64,000 nucleotides of DNA from Lingula anatina (GCF_001039355.2 NW_019775506.1:190995-254994), one strand, 5' to 3'; counted from the stretch's first letter, positions 39,901 through 52,873 are shown. Program-made: numbers and translations. Notes: generated by a model from the sequence alone, not told the origin.

Positions 39901-41420
39901 TGTTATAGGGAATTCTTGCACCACAAAACTGATGATTTTAGTTTTAAAAAGCTGTTGGTTCAGTTATACTACAGAAGTCTGCATATATAAAAAGTAAATA
40001 TATCAATACAAATGACAGTAAGTTTTAAAAGGGAACTTGAGCTATTTTAAGTCTTTGGCACGGAGATATGTAAAAACAACATTAGTAAATCACAATAAAT
40101 AAATAAATAAAATAAAAATGAAAATGGATAACCTATTCTCTCTTGTTGGCTTCCTCAAAAAGTTTTTTTTATTTCAATGTACATGTACGTCCATCTCCTA
40201 AAGTTCTAGATATAAATATAATTTTATACATATACTTTCATCTTAAGTTCTTCACACAAATACCAACATGTACATATTATGCAGAAATTTCCAAAAGGGA
40301 CTTAACAATATTCATACCTTCAAGGTTATTTGAAGTCTTTGGCAAAGATACGTAAATCACACACACACACCAAAAGAAAAAAAAAATTAATAATAATAAA
40401 ATAAAATAAATAAATAATAAATCTGTCAAAGCCCCAATAAGACCTTTATAATTAGTCAGAGACGCTAAACCCAAGGAGTTACAACTCCTTGCTAAACCAG
40501 ACAACCAAGAAAAAGAGTCAGGATTATTCAGTTTATTGATGGCATTATCACATTATTCCGCAAAACGGATGAAAACACCTGCTCAGAGTCAAATAATTAT
40601 ATGTCAAAGTCCACTCAGGGTTTAACTTTTTAAAAGTGCATTTTACCATGATTCCCATCAAACTCATCACAATTAGGATGTTCTCTGTTATAATCACTTC
40701 TAACTGATGTATGCAAACGATGTGACATTTTTGTTAAGCGTACGCAGTAGACCTCGACGGGCCGCGGGGACAACAAGCGAGTGCGAGGGTGGGGGTGGGG
40801 TTGAAATAAATTACAAAAAAATATTTGCCCAAAAATCTGAAAATTAATGTTGGTTAGAAACCTTAGTCCTTGTTCTTCTACATGTCATATATTGTGTCTT
40901 GCTGCCCTTTGCCGACTTAAAATATTAATTAGTTTAAAAGTTTGCCATTAAAAATTTTCACTTCTGTACTCTCGTAGATCGCGAAAACACCCAAAAGGAA
41001 GTAACAGCTGTTCTCTATCACGTGTCAATGTAGGGCTGTTCCTGATGCAGTAGTTGAGACACGCCGTGCATTGTAAGAGCAGGTTGAAATCTGATACTCT
41101 GGGGGCAGTTATATGATAAAAAAAAATTATAGGGACCCTTCCCCGTAGCCTTAAAATGGGCCTGGTGTGTTGTTTTATAGATCGGAGTGCGTATAAAAAT
41201 CTTACTTCTAGCATAAAAATAGAAGAAATGTTTAAATATAAGATAAAGACAGATCAATTTATAAGCGATAAAATGTGGTAGGCCTTATTTAAAATCTGTA
41301 GATATAAATAAATTCACAAAAACACATCGGCCTACATGTATGAACAAAGTTTGGTTTTAGCGATAAAATCAAAACTTTTAGACCACTTTGATTTGCCTAA
41401 TTACCAGAATTGTAACAAGT

Positions 41421-41422
41421 TT

Positions 41423-41453
<31 letters not shown>
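41421..41453. repeat. T-rich run
   Basis: A T tract with a single C, just over 300 bp before the coiled-coil gene. Confidence 0.85.
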
Positions 41454-41681
41454 ACAATTTTAAGATCCCGTGCTCAGTGATCCAAGTAGCCTAAAAGTAA
41501 TGTTTAGATTGCAAGGAGTAGATGGGTGTAGGCCCTATAGATATTTTGGTGAAATATGTAATGTGGTGATGTAGAATAACATGCCCACACACAGACTGAA
41601 GCTTTGAACGTGGATCAAAAGAGTTTTTGCCATTATTGTTTTTGAAAGCGCTAAGTATTTGTATTGTGCTGCGTGCTGTGT

Positions 41682-41705
41682 TGCGTCATAGATACAATGA
41701 CGTAA
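41682..41705 (+). promoter_or_regulatory. CRE/ATF-like site pair upstream of the coiled-coil gene
   Basis: TGCGTCAT (41682-41689) and TGACGTAA (41698-41705) lie 60-80 bp before the start codon of the next gene. Both are close to the CREB/ATF consensus TGACGTCA. Position supports a promoter role, but this is inference from motif alone. Confidence 0.35.
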
Positions 41706-41762
41706 TTTTCATAACAACAAATATTCATGTAACTACGTAGACATAAACAGATAAAATCGACG

Positions 41763-42467
41763 ATGGGTAAGTTTGTTTTTTATAACCACGTAACAATGTT
41801 TCGTATAAAAAATACAACCTCTGTTGGAAAGCTCCTTACTAGTTGTTTTGCATTGGTTTGTCTTATGTTTCAGGCTTATTTAGAAGAAAAGAGTTACAGA
41901 ACCTCGCCAATAAGGTTGATCCTGAACATTATTCTAATGGAAAAGAAATGATCACATTGAATCACAGTCTGAACCAGGTTCTTGTGACTATGAAGCAAAC
42001 CCTTAATGATGTCAACCAGAAAACCCTTCATATTGCCGATCTTGAGGACAAAATGGAAAATATGTCCAATCATATCACAGAATCAGAAAACAACATTGGT
42101 GAGTCAACGGTTCCATCTCAACTTAAAACATTCTTGACGGCCAGACTGCGAAAAAGGAATTGATAATGATTAAATTCATACTGTTGATCTCTATCCAAAA
42201 CATACAGTTCAGTATAATTAGTAATTATCAGGACGTCATGCTCTCCCACCTCTCTCCCTAAAAAAATTGGAAAATCATATATTAAGATGTTTTTTGTCAT
42301 GTGACTCCATTGACAGCAATGATTGAGAAGAAATTTGATGAAAAGAATCAGGAACTGAAGCTCATAAAGCAGCAAAACGCAACGCTGCAGGAAGAAAAGC
42401 TGGTCATCCGACGTAAAGTTTCAGAGCAGCAATATGAATTCGGTATGCATTTCACTGTTAAGTTATT

Positions 42468-42502
<35 letters not shown>

Positions 42503-44128
42503 TTTTTCTTTGTAAATTGAGATATTTGGCGGTTGTCGCTACGAAATGAAATATCATTGCGATAACGAGACTGCTATCGATATGCAAAAACATGTTGTTT
42601 AACTCTTAAAAATATAAGTGTTTCACAGGTAAAATGTTGTCTTTTAGAAATTCTTAAGAAATACCTGAGATCTAAATGCAAGAGGCTTGCCCAACAAGAC
42701 AAGACTATTGCTGCCTTAAATGAAGTTCTCACTGCAAAAGACAAAAGCGAAATTCTGGAGGCCCGCGAAAAGGCAGATATTAAGAGAAAAGTGAATAAAT
42801 TAGCGCTGGCATTGGCGTCACGAAGCCGGGAGGTAGAAGAACTGCGTTTTATGTTGACCAAGACAACGGTAATTTTCCTTCATGTCCATATTTTTGTTTA
42901 TCTTTTTCAGTAAGAAGGAGAAGGGGGCGTTTTGCAAGTTGCACATTATACAAGCATAGTTCTTTGATCGGATTGTTCCAGATAGTGTAAATATATTTCA
43001 CAAGCTATTTTTATAAACTGTTTAATCCTGCGTGTTTGTTTTCAGGGTGAATTGGCAAGCCTCGCTATGAAGACAAGTGAGATGCAGAAAACTGTTTTAG
43101 AAGAACTGGATGCAGTCAACAAAGAAAAAACGAAAAGTATGTTGGTTAGATCCAATTCAATAACCTGGTGTATCAAATACTATTCGAAACTTATGGTCTA
43201 CTTATAGAAAATAATATTTGGTTTTTGTTTTGTTTTATATGTCAGTAAATACCGATTGAAAATTGATGTGAACCTTGCTAATTAATTTTTCTAATTTTTA
43301 TTAAATGATCAAATTCAATTAGAGCTTTGATTAGGGAAAACTATATATTGAAGATAGTAAGAATTGTTTTTTTTTTTCATTGTGTTAATCTCGTAGAGCG
43401 TAACTGAGAAGGTTGCATCTGATTTTTCACTTATTCTAACATTGTTTTCTCTCTCTTGGTAGAATTACTTTTTCATTGCATGTGATTTTATTTCAATACG
43501 TTCAAAATATTTTAGGACGTGTGATCAATTTCTTGGAAAAACAAGGGTTCATAGTCTTGTTACAAAAGGACAAGTTCGAAATCCCACAACAGGTAGAGTT
43601 GATGTTCCACTTTGGAAAACAATTATGTAAAGGAAAACTTGCATGCCTTGTCAACATCAGTATATGACCATGACTGTTGTACATGTCTGGCGACACTCAC
43701 TAAGTATTTTTCCTTCATCAATGTCTGGGGATTCTCTTTACTGATTATCATTATTTTAATTTTTGTATATTTATTGTGTTTTTTAAAATATATATTAAAG
43801 TATTTTTTCTCAATTTCAGCTGTATGATGCAGAACTTAAGAAATGCCGATTACAAGAGGAGAAGGCACTCATCCAAGCTAAGATTTCAGAACTGAATCAA
43901 TTGGTGGCGTCGTCGAAGTTAGAAGGGCGTTCAACACCAGGTGGCGTACAGAATGTTCACGGAGTAAAGGAATGCATTGGTGAAGCTGTTGCACCTCAGG
44001 TCCACGAGATGGCACTTGGCATGGGCGGTGCTGTTTCCGATCCTACTGTTTTGAAAGACGGATATTTGATAACCACCTGCTTATCACAGCCTAGCCTTCC
44101 CTCTCAAGACATATTGGCGCCAGTTTAG
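41763..44128 (+). CDS. unrecognised 350-residue coiled-coil protein, seven exons
   Basis: The proposed coding exons are 41763-41766, 41874-42098, 42317-42442, 42648-42868, 43046-43136, 43516-43592 and 43820-44128. Every junction is GT-AG and all phases agree (1,1,1,0,1,0), giving 350 residues. The first exon contributes only ATG plus one base, with a consensus GTAAGT donor. The protein begins MGLFRRKE. Residues about 25-275 are Lys/Glu/Gln/Leu-rich with heptad-like spacing and no Gly or Pro breaks in the core, so a long coiled coil is likely. The last about 70 residues are different: Gly/Val/Pro-rich, ending ILAPV. No signal peptide or membrane segment is seen. Gly2 could be myristoylated, although Arg at position 6 is not favoured. 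I do not recognise a family. A scaffold or filament-like role is possible only on general grounds. Confidence 0.75.
42463..42505. repeat. (TTTA)n microsatellite
   Basis: About ten TTTA units in the third intron of the coiled-coil gene. Confidence 0.9.
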
Positions 44129-44762
44129 TTTGGGCTTTGAAGCATAACCTGGCAACAATAGAAATACTATTGTTTTGAAGTTCTTTTTTTGTGGTTCAAA
44201 ACTTCCCCCTTGCAGTTCATTAGAGCAACTGGAAAATTGTGTTCAGTACCTACAGGCTATGGCAGGACTTATTATTATTGTTGTTTTCATTTACATGTAT
44301 CATTATTTACAATATATATAAATATGTGGTTTTCGTTTTGAACAGTGTAATATCTTTCAGGACGAACTATTGAACATGGCCCCCTCTCAAAGTATCCACA
44401 AATGAAAATTTGGATCTCCACCAACTTGATGATTTTGTATGCAGTTTGTAAAAATACTGGATATAATTTGTAAATAATCTATTCACATGTTGTGTAATAA
44501 AAATTACTACAAAACGTATATATATTTATGCATTCAGCGTTGTATTTTAAGCTTTGTGTGAATGAATCACTGTTGACTTCACAGTGCTTGTTTTCTGCAG
44601 TTGGTAATATGAAGCATTTCGCATAAATATGTGTCAAATGAGTATAAAGCTTTTATATTTATTTATTAAAAAACTTAAAAGCACTACTGCTTCTACTAAG
44701 ATTGAATGAACGAACAACCTATGGGGCACAAATTACCAAATTCAAAAGCCAATTATTACACG

Positions 44763-44819
44763 TTTACACACACACACACACACACACATACACACACACA
44801 CACAGACACACACACACAC
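44763..44819. repeat. (CA)n microsatellite
   Basis: About 28 CA units with single interruptions. Confidence 0.9.
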
Positions 44820-45149
44820 GTCACCAAGACTCTTAATTTGATTAACAGTCGCGAAACAGGTCAAGTTTTATTGACGCTGTCCACTACCTTACATCAGGCA
44901 CAGAAGACCCAAAAGTTAATTGTTACTGGGTGCGGTACTCATTGCGTTTTTCTATATAAATAGAACGGCTGTACATGTACATGTTCACGGAGAAAAAGCT
45001 GACAAAATTTCGCTAGCAAGGCTATGATTTCCCATTGGTTCTCTTCTTTGAAATGTCTTGGATAGTTTTCTTTAATCACTAGACTGTGGATACCCATTTT
45101 GATACCCATTTTGAATAGGCATTTCAAATGACCGATTTCACAGAATATA

Positions 45150-45254
45150 CAGGCCCGTAGCCGGGGGGGGGGGGGGGGGGGGTTGGGGGGGTTGGGGGGG
45201 TTGGAAAAGAACCCCCCCTTTTTGGGGAAAAGGCCCACTCGGGGAAAGATTTGN
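45150..45254. mobile_element. CAGGCCCGTAGCC repeat, left-end fragment
   Basis: Begins CAGGCCCGTAGCC followed by a long G run, then GGAAAAGAACCCCCC and GGGAAAAGG-type words shared with the copies at 55290 and 60602. No right terminus is present before an N base at 45254, so it appears truncated. Confidence 0.65.
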
Positions 45255-45988
45255 TTAAGTGTCTCTATTTACGTGAAGGACAATCAGCGCGTGACCTTGT
45301 GATAAATTCAAGTCCTGTTTTCTGCCGATTACACTATCTCTAATAGTGCAGTCTAATCTCTGACCACAAGATGCTCTATATGTAGTAGTCTGTTACAAAA
45401 AATTAGTGGGTCTCTGATATCAGAGGGCAAATACAGTGTACATACACAGCAAAAGTTGACTTGGCTTGGATTTTTATGCAATATATCTCTCGACTATATA
45501 ACATTTGCGCGTTATGTGTTTTTCAATGTTTCAACTAATCCTATTTTAAATGAAAAAAAATACGCATATAAAGAGTCTTGAAAACATTACGAAGTTTGTT
45601 TCTTTCCGCAACCTTCATTTGCCTAGTCTACCATTGTAGATGGCCAGTCGTAAATTTGGGAAAGTTTGCAAGCGCTCTCACATTTTTTTTAAAAATCCAC
45701 CACTCTACACGAAGATCGTGTTACATCGCTTGAGCTTTGTTAACAATTTTTTTTCATTATATAGAAGCAGAGGGCTCGATGTGAGTAATATATTTGGCGT
45801 TGTCTATTTTATTTCGATGAAGGCAAGAGGAGATTGAAAACAATCAGTGAGTTACATGTACTAAGTGGTTAGCTTACATCCTGCTTCAGCAAAAGAAAGT
45901 GGGTCGGGCCCCTTATAGTCAGGATACATGTACATGTACATGTAAAAGGCATTTTGCAGTCGGATACAGATCCCATCCAGTCATAGAT

Positions 45989-48900
45989 ATGAAGTATTCA
46001 ACAACTGTGATTTTTGTTCTTTTGGCAACATTTAGCATAAGCCAATTGACGACAAATGCCCAGGTAAGATACATGAGAACGCTCTGAAGTTCATCACGTT
46101 GCTTTACACAAATTGTCCAGCTTAAATACTAGTTACGTTTTGTTTTCTTCAGCTGTAGCTAGCTTAATAAGATGCTAAAATTTTAAAAAGAGAGCAAAGT
46201 TCACTTATTTTGAATTCCACGATTTACAAAGTCGATATTTTACTTCACAAGTCATAATTTTGTGAGATTTCACAAATTTTCTTACGATATAGACTTAATC
46301 CTTTGTTACGTGTAAGTCAAGATAGTGTTTTAAAAAAGTTAAAGTCTGTTTCTGCAGAAAATGAATATAGGCTCATCCGAAACTTTTTTGTAGCAATGCT
46401 ATCAAAATGGAAGGGATGGAAAAGACGGCACTGATGGAAGAAATGGCAGAGATGGCAGAGACGGGCTTCGAGGAGAAACCGGACCACCAGGACCAAAGGG
46501 GGAAGCCGGTGAGTTTCGGATACTATAAGTTCATTTTCTCACAGCGTGGGCATTTTTAATTGGGGAATTATTACATCGTATACATGGATGCAAAGTGAAA
46601 AGTTGTGTTTTAAAGATCCTTGTACTTCTATGAAAAAAAAGAACCTTTTTACTGTTGGCCTGCTGAATGGATTTTGAGTCATTTATCGAAACCTTTAACT
46701 AGAGGTGGATTTTAAAGCAATGCATGAACCTGTTGGGATGACTCAAACCCAGATCTTTTGTGAATGGAAGAAGGCGAAGTGAAGTGTTGAATCAATGGTA
46801 ACTAGTAAGTGAGAAGAGAAAATTACGACCGGAAGTAAAAGAGGCAAATTTCAGCAGAGTATTTTCCAGGATGAACAGGATAAAAATTGACTGTAAAGTT
46901 GAAAATTACTGATATCCCTTGTTTAACATGCTGTTGAAGGCTCTATGAAAAGCAATTTACGGACTTTCATTTTTACGGACAGAAACTGAGAGTTCTGGAG
47001 AGCTTTTCCAAATTGTAAAAAATATCACATAATTACGATTTATTTATCTATATGTCAAAGTATGGCATTTTTGTCGTTCTGTGGTTATTCAATTCAGCTA
47101 AGTCTGCATAAGGTCAAATCACCTTGAAGTCTCATATTCATATACATATACAGGTATATATATATCCTAATTTATTCCAGGAACTCCTTGTTCCCCAAGA
47201 AACGTGAAACAATTTACATGGACAGATATCAACGACGATAGGGATGTCGGTTTAATTAAGGTAACAGGCACATTAAAAAAAACGCTTTTCAATTCAGAAT
47301 TACATGCGTATAGTAAGCTTGTTAAGGGTCAATAATTGGCCAAACGCTGCATTTTGTATCGCTGGCAGGAAATAGCCGAATATTACAAAATTAAATTTGC
47401 TGGTTATTTTAGGCTATGATGTTTGCCACGTCAGTCTCAAACTGTAAATAACCAAATAATGAGATATCGGTTAGAATTTTATTTCACGGTGTTAGGGCCC
47501 TACCGTATTTTTATGCAAAAGGTAATTTGCTAAGTCCCACGAGTTCTCGTGTTCTCGTCTCGTGACATCCCGATTCAGGGGCCAAGTCGTTGTCGTGATG
47601 GACTGGCGTGCCTCATCCCGTGATTTTGCGTTACCAAGGTTGATGACGCTTTGGATGTCTCATTTGCATCCATGCTCGCTACCGACTGCTCCGTGACTGA
47701 CCCACCCACCCTCTGTACGTGCGAGTTTCCTCTTTTAGTAATCAATCGCAACTTTAAAAAATTAAATCTGGCAGACAAACTGAAAGGATAGTCATTGCGC
47801 CTCGAACCAGCCTGCACAGAAGTCAGCAGAGTTACCACGCAGCCACGACGGCTCCGTTGATACGTAATGATCAGATGAATCCTTTCAACCTCGTCACGGA
47901 GAGCGCCAGATTTGGTGTACATGTGTGGACCTGCTGTTGCAATCGATAATCCGGGTGCCGCATTTCAGCCCACGCACACTCCAGTCCCCGACATGAACGG
48001 TAAAGTTCATAATGTACACGAAGTCGTGTTTGACAACCCGACTCGGAGCTCGGAGTTTGTTTTATACTAAGATTGAATAGGGCTTTACCCGTGATATTAA
48101 AGAGTACAATGGGATCAGAAGCGGTTCACAACAGGCGGGGTTTACTTTTAGCAAGGCCATAAGAGGAGAGAATAAAAAAAAAATACATTCAAGCGTTTAA
48201 TTACTGGTGCGATTGCAGCCATGGAAATTTTGAGTAAAACATATTTGACAAATAATTCCGCCGAGGAGATATCGTTTTTCTACCGAACACGCTTAACAAG
48301 TGGTATGACGTGCTGTTATACCGGAAAAGCTACAGAATCAAAACAAGTTGGATCGTATTCATTGATAGGCCTGCTCTGTACGTTCCTAGTAAGAAGACTT
48401 TGGATGCTTTTATTTTCATTTGGTTTTGCCTTGAGATAACGTTTGGTTTCACCTTTGACGTTGTAGAGCACGATGACGTCCACAGCTGTTCACACCTCGG
48501 CGGTTTTAGTACTGAGTAGTCTTAACTCTTTCAAATGTCGACTGCTGACTTGCCCCGGTTACTGTATGAACATATGAACAGTCTTGAGAAGCAAGGGCCC
48601 AAGATAGGAAAGGGGGGAGGGGAATAAAAAGACAAAACGTGTGCCTGATAGAAAGAGTAGAGGTGACGCGACTTTTGTAAAATATCAAAAGTTTTCTCTC
48701 TGATAATCCCACCAAGAAGACAGCGCATTTTGATGAAATGCAAGCCATACGGAGTTAGTTATAGCTCAATTTAAGTTTAAGATCTGTGGCACCAATATAA
48801 GGACTTTTAACTGAGGAGAAAGCAAACATAATTGTCGACGCAGATGTAAACTTTCTAAAGTATACGGTATTTTTATGCAAAAGGTAATTTGGTAAGTCCC

Positions 48901-51270
48901 ACGAGAGCCCTCATTCGTTCTCGTCTCGTGACATCCCGCTTCAGGTGCCAAGTCGTTGTCTTGATGGACTGACGTGCCTCATCCGGGACTCGAACCCGTG
49001 ACTTTGTGTTACCAAGGTTGACGACGCTTTGGATGTCTCATTTGCATCCATGCACGCTACCGACTGCTCCGTGACTGACCCGCCCACCCTCCGTACGTGC
49101 GAGTTTCCTCTTATAGTAATCAATCGCAACTTTAAAAAATTAAATCTGGCAGAAAAATGAAAGGATAGCCACTGCGCCTCGAACCAGCGTCCGAGAGCCT
49201 GCCTGCACGCAAGTCAGCAGAGTTACCACGCAGCCACGACGGCTCCGTTGATACGTAATGATCAGATGGAACCTTTCAACCTCGTCACGGAGAGCGCCAG
49301 ATTTGGTGTACATGTGTGGACCTGCTGTTGCAATCGATAATCCGGGTGCCGCATTTCAGCCCACGCACACCCCAGTCCCCGACATGAACGGTAAAGTTCA
49401 TAATGTACACGAAGTCGTGTTTGACAACCCGACTCGGAGCTCGGAGTTTGTTTTATACTAAGATTGATTTTGGCTTTACCCGTGATATTAAAGAGTACAA
49501 TGGGATCAGAGGCGGTTCACAACAGGCGGGGTTTACTTTTAGCGAGGCCATAAGAGGAGAGAATAAAAAAAAAATACTTTCAAGCGTTTAATTACTGGTG
49601 CGATTGCAGCCATGGAAATTTTGAGTAAAACATATTTGGCAAATAATTCCGCCGAGGAGATATCGTTTTTCTAACGAACACGCTTAACAAGTGGTTTGAC
49701 GTGCTGTTATACCGGAAAAGCTACAGAATCAAAACAAGTTGGATCGTATTCATTGATAGGCCTGCTCTGTACGTTCCTAGTAAGAAGACTTCGGATGCTT
49801 TCATTTTCATTTGGTTTTGCCTTGAGATAACGTTTGGTTTCACCTTTGACGTTGTAGAGCACGATGACGTCCACAGCTGTTCACACCTCGGCGGTTTTAG
49901 TACTGAGTAGTCTTAACTCTTTCAAATGTCGACTGCTGACTTGCCCCGGTTACTGTATGAACATATGAACAGTCTTGAGAAGCAAGGGCCCAAGATAGGA
50001 AAGGGGGGAGGGGAATAAAAAGACAAAACGTGTGCCTGATAGAAAGAGTAGAGGTGACGCGACTTTTGTAAAATATCAAAAGTTTTCTCTCTGATAATCC
50101 CACCAAGAAGACAGCGCATTTTGATGAAATGCAAGCCATACGGAGTTAGTTATAGCTCAATTTAAGTTCAAGATCTGTTGCACCAATATAAGGACTTTTA
50201 ACTGAAGAGAAAGGAAATATTATTGTCGACGCAGATGTAAACTTTCTAAAGTATAGGGGCCTATTTATGTCATTTAAATCACACCTACAAAATAACCAAA
50301 TTAGCTCATAAATAAATTGTAAAGTTTCCCAACGAGTAACGACTCGTCAGTTTTTTAAATGAATAATGAATGTTTTAACATTTATTATTCATTAAAAAAC
50401 TGACGAGTTAAAACTTTGCATTTAATTTTAGAAGGTGTGGTTTACCAAATCAACGGGAACATCCATGCTCCGTGTTGGTTTCCATGGCAATATTCGTGTC
50501 ATGGCCACTGCTGGTAAATCTGTAGCCTGTCGCAGATATTGGTTTACTTTCAATGGCACTGAATGTGACAGCCCAACGTTTATAGATGGACAATTTTATG
50601 CTGACAATACATATAATGTCCACCATCATTCTACCAGTAAGTTAGAATACAATATAATACTACTTATGTTAAGTGGCACATGGAAAATAGAAAACTGAAC
50701 TTAGCAAATTGCTACAGAAGAAGCAAAGCACATGGGCGCGTGGGCATACATGTGTGTGTGTGGGGGGGGGAGCTAACCATATAGAAAAAAATAGTGACGA
50801 GGTGACGAGGGGGCTCCCTAAGCATTCTCAAACCCCACTCTGCTTCCTGCACTAAAGACTCGTGGTTGATGCCAGAAGTGGTTGGGCTAAGTGATTCCCC
50901 TAGACTTGTAAGCTATGCCATATTTTGATGTTTTAATAAACAAAGAATAGATAAATGGATAAAAATGAAGAGTCAAAATACATGGGCCGTGTACGAATTA
51001 GTAGGTCAATGAAAACACCTAGCTGGTAATCAAGTTATGGAAATTAAAAACTTTTGCCTGCTAGTTTCTAATTTTTGGTATATTGTTCTCTCTGATAGTT
51101 CACAGTTCTTCTATTGGAATTTTTCAGTTGACGGAATCTGCGAGAACCTAGCAGCCGGAGAAGTGGTGATTGGTTTTCATGTTGGGCAATGCAGAATCCT
51201 TGCTTCTGAAACGGCCAATGCATACACAGGATGGGCCAGTGCTACCAGAATTATCGTGGAAGAGTTCTAA
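45989..51270 (+). CDS. CTHRC1-like secreted protein, five exons
   Basis: Exons 45989-46063, 46394-46508, 47181-47260, 50432-50636 and 51128-51270 join in consistent phases (0,1,0,1) through GT-AG introns to give 205 residues (human CTHRC1 has 243). Residues 1-25 are a signal peptide (hydrophobic core VIFVLLA, ending TTNAQ). A short collagen stretch of about twelve Gly-X-Y triplets follows (GRDGKDG..GETGPPGPKGEAG). The C-terminal globular domain matches the family: WTDINDDRDVGLIK, LRVGFHGNIRV, RYWFTFNGTEC, the segment ending HHHST, ICENLAAGEVVIGFHVGQC, and TGWASATRIIVEEF. Vertebrate CTHRC1 is a secreted glycoprotein linked to Wnt/planar-polarity signalling and matrix turnover; a similar extracellular role here is inferred. 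Each globular exon contributes Cys residues expected to pair. AATAAA at 51446-51451 ends the gene. Confidence 0.92.
47505..50257. repeat. tandem duplication of a unit of about 1.4 kb in the CTHRC1-like intron 3
   Basis: Copy 1 (47505-48866) and copy 2 (48867-50257) are collinear and nearly identical, from GTATTTTTATGCAAAAGG to CTTTCTAAAGTATA. Copy 1 is about 29 bp shorter because of small deletions inside its two tRNA-like segments. Both carry the same short frames (for example around 48310-48519 and 49701-49910) with matching sequence, interrupted elsewhere by stops. These look like remains of coding sequence that I could not assign. The junction suggests a recent head-to-tail duplication of a mobile or repeated unit. 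Confidence 0.85.
48973..49255 (-). mobile_element. two tRNA-like (SINE-type) segments, minus strand
   Basis: Read on the minus strand, 49080-48973 has an A-box-like GGAGCAGTCGGTAGCG and a B box GGGTTCGAGTCCCGG (plus-strand 48982-48997). A second segment, 49255-49170, has CGTGGCTGCGTGGTAAC and GGTTCGAGGC (49176-49185). These are internal RNA polymerase III promoter signatures of tRNA-derived SINEs. Neither segment folds into an obviously intact tRNA by eye, so I call them SINE-type or tRNA pseudogenes. In copy 1 of the duplication the first B box is deleted. Confidence 0.55.
50342..50409. repeat. 31-bp inverted repeat (hairpin) before the exon 4 acceptor of the CTHRC1-like gene
   Basis: ACTCGTCAGTTTTTTAAATG at 50342 begins an arm that pairs with one ending CTGACGAGT at about 50408. 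The arms are about 31 bp with two or so mismatches around a 6-base loop. The hairpin ends about 22 bp before the splice acceptor at 50431, so it overlaps the expected branch-point zone. Confidence 0.8.
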
Positions 51271-52833
51271 AAATTGCTCAAAAAAGCGTTTTTTACTTCT
51301 GCAACATTTTTCTACTGAATGACATAAATTCCCTTTACAGCAGAAGATTACACTCTTTCATAGTACTGTATGTCTCGAGAATTCAAGGAAATATACGTTG
51401 TATAACGTTGGGGATTTTTATTGCACTCAGTAAATTTGTTTCACTAATAAAGCTTTTTCTCCTCTACCATGGTTTTATTTTGTTTAAAGCAAAAGAAAAA
51501 ATCCTACATTTTATATATAAGCATTTACTTTAACATGGACAAATGGCTTCGAATATCATACCAGTAAAGTTGCCTGTTCCAGTTTGGTTTTTCACATAGC
51601 CCACTAATTACATCATACCAGAAAATCGGGATTATTTTAACCAAAGTGACTACATGGGCTTATGGTTGACGGGACAGTGGTGTGCAGAGACTTATTATCA
51701 TTTATATATAGTTTCTATTTCCATTACGTTAACAAGCAAACAAAAATTAGAGATTTTTATTATTTTTGAATGGAGAATCAAGCCCCAAAGGACCATAAAT
51801 ATTTCTTTAAAATTAGTGATTTTAACGAGCTTCTTGAATGCTCTCATTTCAGTGTACATTAACTGAGCTTTCTGCTGTATATTAAATGATATACACACTA
51901 CTTTTTGTTGTAAAGTTAATTGCTTACACTTACACTAATTACAATTACTGTAGTAATAAAAAGGAAATCAAATAGATGAAAAGTTAGAGTGATATTGAGT
52001 GTAAAGTAAGTTTCATCAAGAGTCAACAAGTGTAGAACATGTTTTTAGTGGCAGAAAAAGATGGAAAAGGTCAAAGCCAATATCATTTAATGTGATTGGT
52101 TAATTTCATAACAGATTTTTATTTTGATCAACTGTTTATCACATGATAACTAAGTTTTGGACATGATTCAAGTATGAGTAATGCAAATAGTATTTTGGTT
52201 AAGTTTAGTTGAAAACGAGGCTCTTAGACATTGCCTAATAAGGGAATGTTCTATGGTAAAATCAACATGACAATGGAAAGTTTCTGGAAATCACGCCATA
52301 AACAACCAAGAGAACATAATTACACGCGTGATCAGTACGGAGAATTAGAGTATAAATATGGGTAAAATTGTATGAAAAGTGAGTGGTGAATAAATGATTG
52401 AAGACTCCAGAACCTCGTCGTCGTTATAATAATTTGATCAGCACCCTGGTACATTATATGGGGGAATGTGGGACGATTCTGACAGGAGCAAACATGTAGC
52501 TCCTGTACTCTGGTTAACAATGGGCGTGCTACTGTATATGTAGCCTACATATAGAAATTAATGGAATAAAAAGATTATTACATAGATTTTGGTTAGGGCC
52601 GACACAAAGCCTCCAGTGTTTATAACACTGGAATTCACCACCCTTGACTAATGTATACGATTACAGCTAGACCTATTGTGTATACTGTCTTGGCCTCCTA
52701 CCTGCAGTTCTATCAAAATGTTGCCCATATGGTGGACATATAGTATTTGAGTTGTAACATATTTGTGTTAAGTACACACACAAAACAATCTGTTTTAGGC
52801 TTTCTTCTTTCATTCTTTTTTTTTCTTGGAGAG

Positions 52834-52873
<40 letters not shown>

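Larger units (their letters stand above)
33156..41762 (+). other. 3'UTR and spacer, no further gene recognised
   Basis: A candidate poly(A) hexamer AATAAA lies at 34009-34014, and later ones near 35366 and 36787 could end longer transcripts. Repeats include the diverged family at 33210-33600, many simple repeats, and a local duplication at 40030-40130/40290-40430. At 38740-38975, two segments share TTTGAAATTTGG/CTTGAAATTTGG. No splice-linked coding exon was found. Confidence 0.5.
44129..45988. other. 3'UTR of the coiled-coil gene and spacer
   Basis: AATAAA at 44496-44501 is a good poly(A) signal about 370 bp after the stop. The remainder holds a CA microsatellite and a poly(G) repeat fragment. 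Short TACATGTACATGTACATGTA words near 45929-45948 lie just before the CTHRC1-like start. Confidence 0.6.

Noticed and set aside
48973-49255. Functional tRNA genes on the minus strand
   Set aside because: B-box-like and A-box-like words are present, but I could not see an intact acceptor stem and cloverleaf; kept as SINE-type segments only.
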